A stretch of DNA of 64,000 nucleotides, from positions 248,001-312,000 of the forward strand of contig JANQFH010000068.1 of assembly GCA_028277945.1 (NCBI GenBank). Reading direction: 5' to 3'. Positions 63,634 through 64,000 of the stretch are shown here, one piece after another. The stretch is from Oligoflexia bacterium (GTDB lineage: Bacteria; Bdellovibrionota_G; JANQFH01). The notes beneath the pieces were generated by a model. That model was not told where the DNA came from. It did no database searches and saw nothing but the letters and a program-made list of their open reading frames with translations. Position numbers and translations under genes: made by a program. The stretch's first letter is position 1; every line of letters begins with the position of its first letter.

Positions 63634-64000
63634 TTGATCTGCTGACTGGGTTGAATAAAACTGATGTCCGCTGATACGAAAGCCACGCAGGTTTGTTGGC
63701 ACCACGACCACTTCAGAGCGGTTGTATAAAGGTATGACCGGCACCTCCTTGGCATACTCCTGCTGGACGATCTTCATCAACTGCTTGCGCTTTTGAAAAT
63801 CAAACTCTCTTAGGACCTTATCTAGAGCAGTGTCGTTTCTAACATTGGCAAAACCGGTGTAGTTTTGTCCGGAATAACCGTTGTCGACTGTTGGTATCTC
63901 TTTAGAGTGGGTTGTCGATATAGGCGGTACATCCGGACTAGCGATCCAGGCAAACAGTACCATGGCTGGGAACTTTCGTTGTGGCAGGGTGACACCAAAT
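63619..64000 (-). CDS. Family 5 solute-binding protein, copy 5 (C-terminal part only)
   Basis: The gene runs off the right edge of the window; only about the last 127 residues are visible, and the start lies beyond 64000. The frame is open to the edge. The visible part matches copies 1-4: NGYSGQNYTGF, a KLMKIVQQEY-like block (KRKQLMKIVQQEYAKEVP), and the closing FRISGHQFYSTQSADQWYLE. It is the most upstream gene of this operon seen here. Confidence 0.9.
   Translation of the reverse strand, partial: FGVTLPQRKFPAMVLFAWIASPDVPPISTTHSKEIPTVDNGYSGQNYTGFANVRNDTALDKVLREFDFQKRKQLMKIVQQEYAKEVPVIPLYNRSEVVVVPTNLRGFRISGHQFYSTQSADQWYLE

Overview
This window looks like a chromosomal segment of a Gram-negative, deltaproteobacteria-like organism. 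The evidence is several outer-membrane beta-barrels and lipoproteins, a PilZ domain of the kind common in myxobacteria, a hopanoid enzyme (HpnH), a Bat/MoxR operon and a selenocysteine-containing SelD. No rRNA, 16S fragment or other marker is present, so the phylum is an inference. I saw no tRNA, rRNA, CRISPR array, transposase, integrase or phage gene.

Layout. 1-11.4 kb: two lipoproteins, a long-chain acyl-CoA synthetase, two unknown exported proteins, and a pair of envelope genes including a metalloprotease-propeller-barrel fusion. 11.5-18.3 kb: an unknown helical protein, a PilZ protein, an OmpA/TSP3 protein, a dGTPase-like HD hydrolase, an M50 membrane protease, KhpA, and a coupled lipoprotein/exported-protein pair. 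18.3-20.5 kb: a PIN/RHH toxin-antitoxin pair with a readable promoter and operator, then an ABC-2 exporter. 20.6-25.3 kb: a phosphodiesterase-like MBL enzyme with accD, a nuclease fusion with a TPR lipoprotein, and an alpha/beta hydrolase. 25.3-35.0 kb: a tight ten-gene minus-strand operon (unknown-grpE-moxR-DUF58-small membrane protein-batA-batBC-batD-batE-rhomboid). 35.1-39.7 kb: a PHP phosphoesterase, then selD-folC-folP-folK. 39.7-42.4 kb: hpnH, a long palindrome and a TSP3 lipoprotein. 42.4-48.9 kb: amino-acid catabolism (P5C dehydrogenase, tdh-kbl threonine breakdown, an aminotransferase) and a class I fructose-bisphosphate aldolase. 48.9-50.4 kb: two large structured non-coding elements, a small outer-membrane protein and YjbQ. 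50.5-64 kb: an unknown exported protein, then a long minus-strand operon holding five paralogous family-5 solute-binding proteins (one cut by the window edge), one permease pair, a hydroxyacid dehydrogenase, a persulfide-dioxygenase-like enzyme and a sorbosone-type dehydrogenase.

How it fits together. The Bat operon is an envelope-stress or chaperone-type module. tdh and kbl form the classical threonine-to-glycine route. The fol genes give three steps of folate synthesis. The right-hand operon probably imports peptides or related oligomers, but no transport ATPase lies in the window.

Most notable observations: (1) selD reads through an in-frame UGA at 36037-36039, with a hairpin fitting bacterial SECIS rules just after it, so the organism should decode selenocysteine. 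(2) Five solute-binding-protein paralogues flank one permease pair, and the four that can be read share a CxxC motif. (3) Two large inverted-repeat elements lie at 48980-49163 and 49221-49362. (4) A near-perfect palindrome at 40798-40868 has a diverged single-arm copy 16 kb away. (5) The 3' end of one binding-protein gene, including its stop codon, is triplicated in frame.
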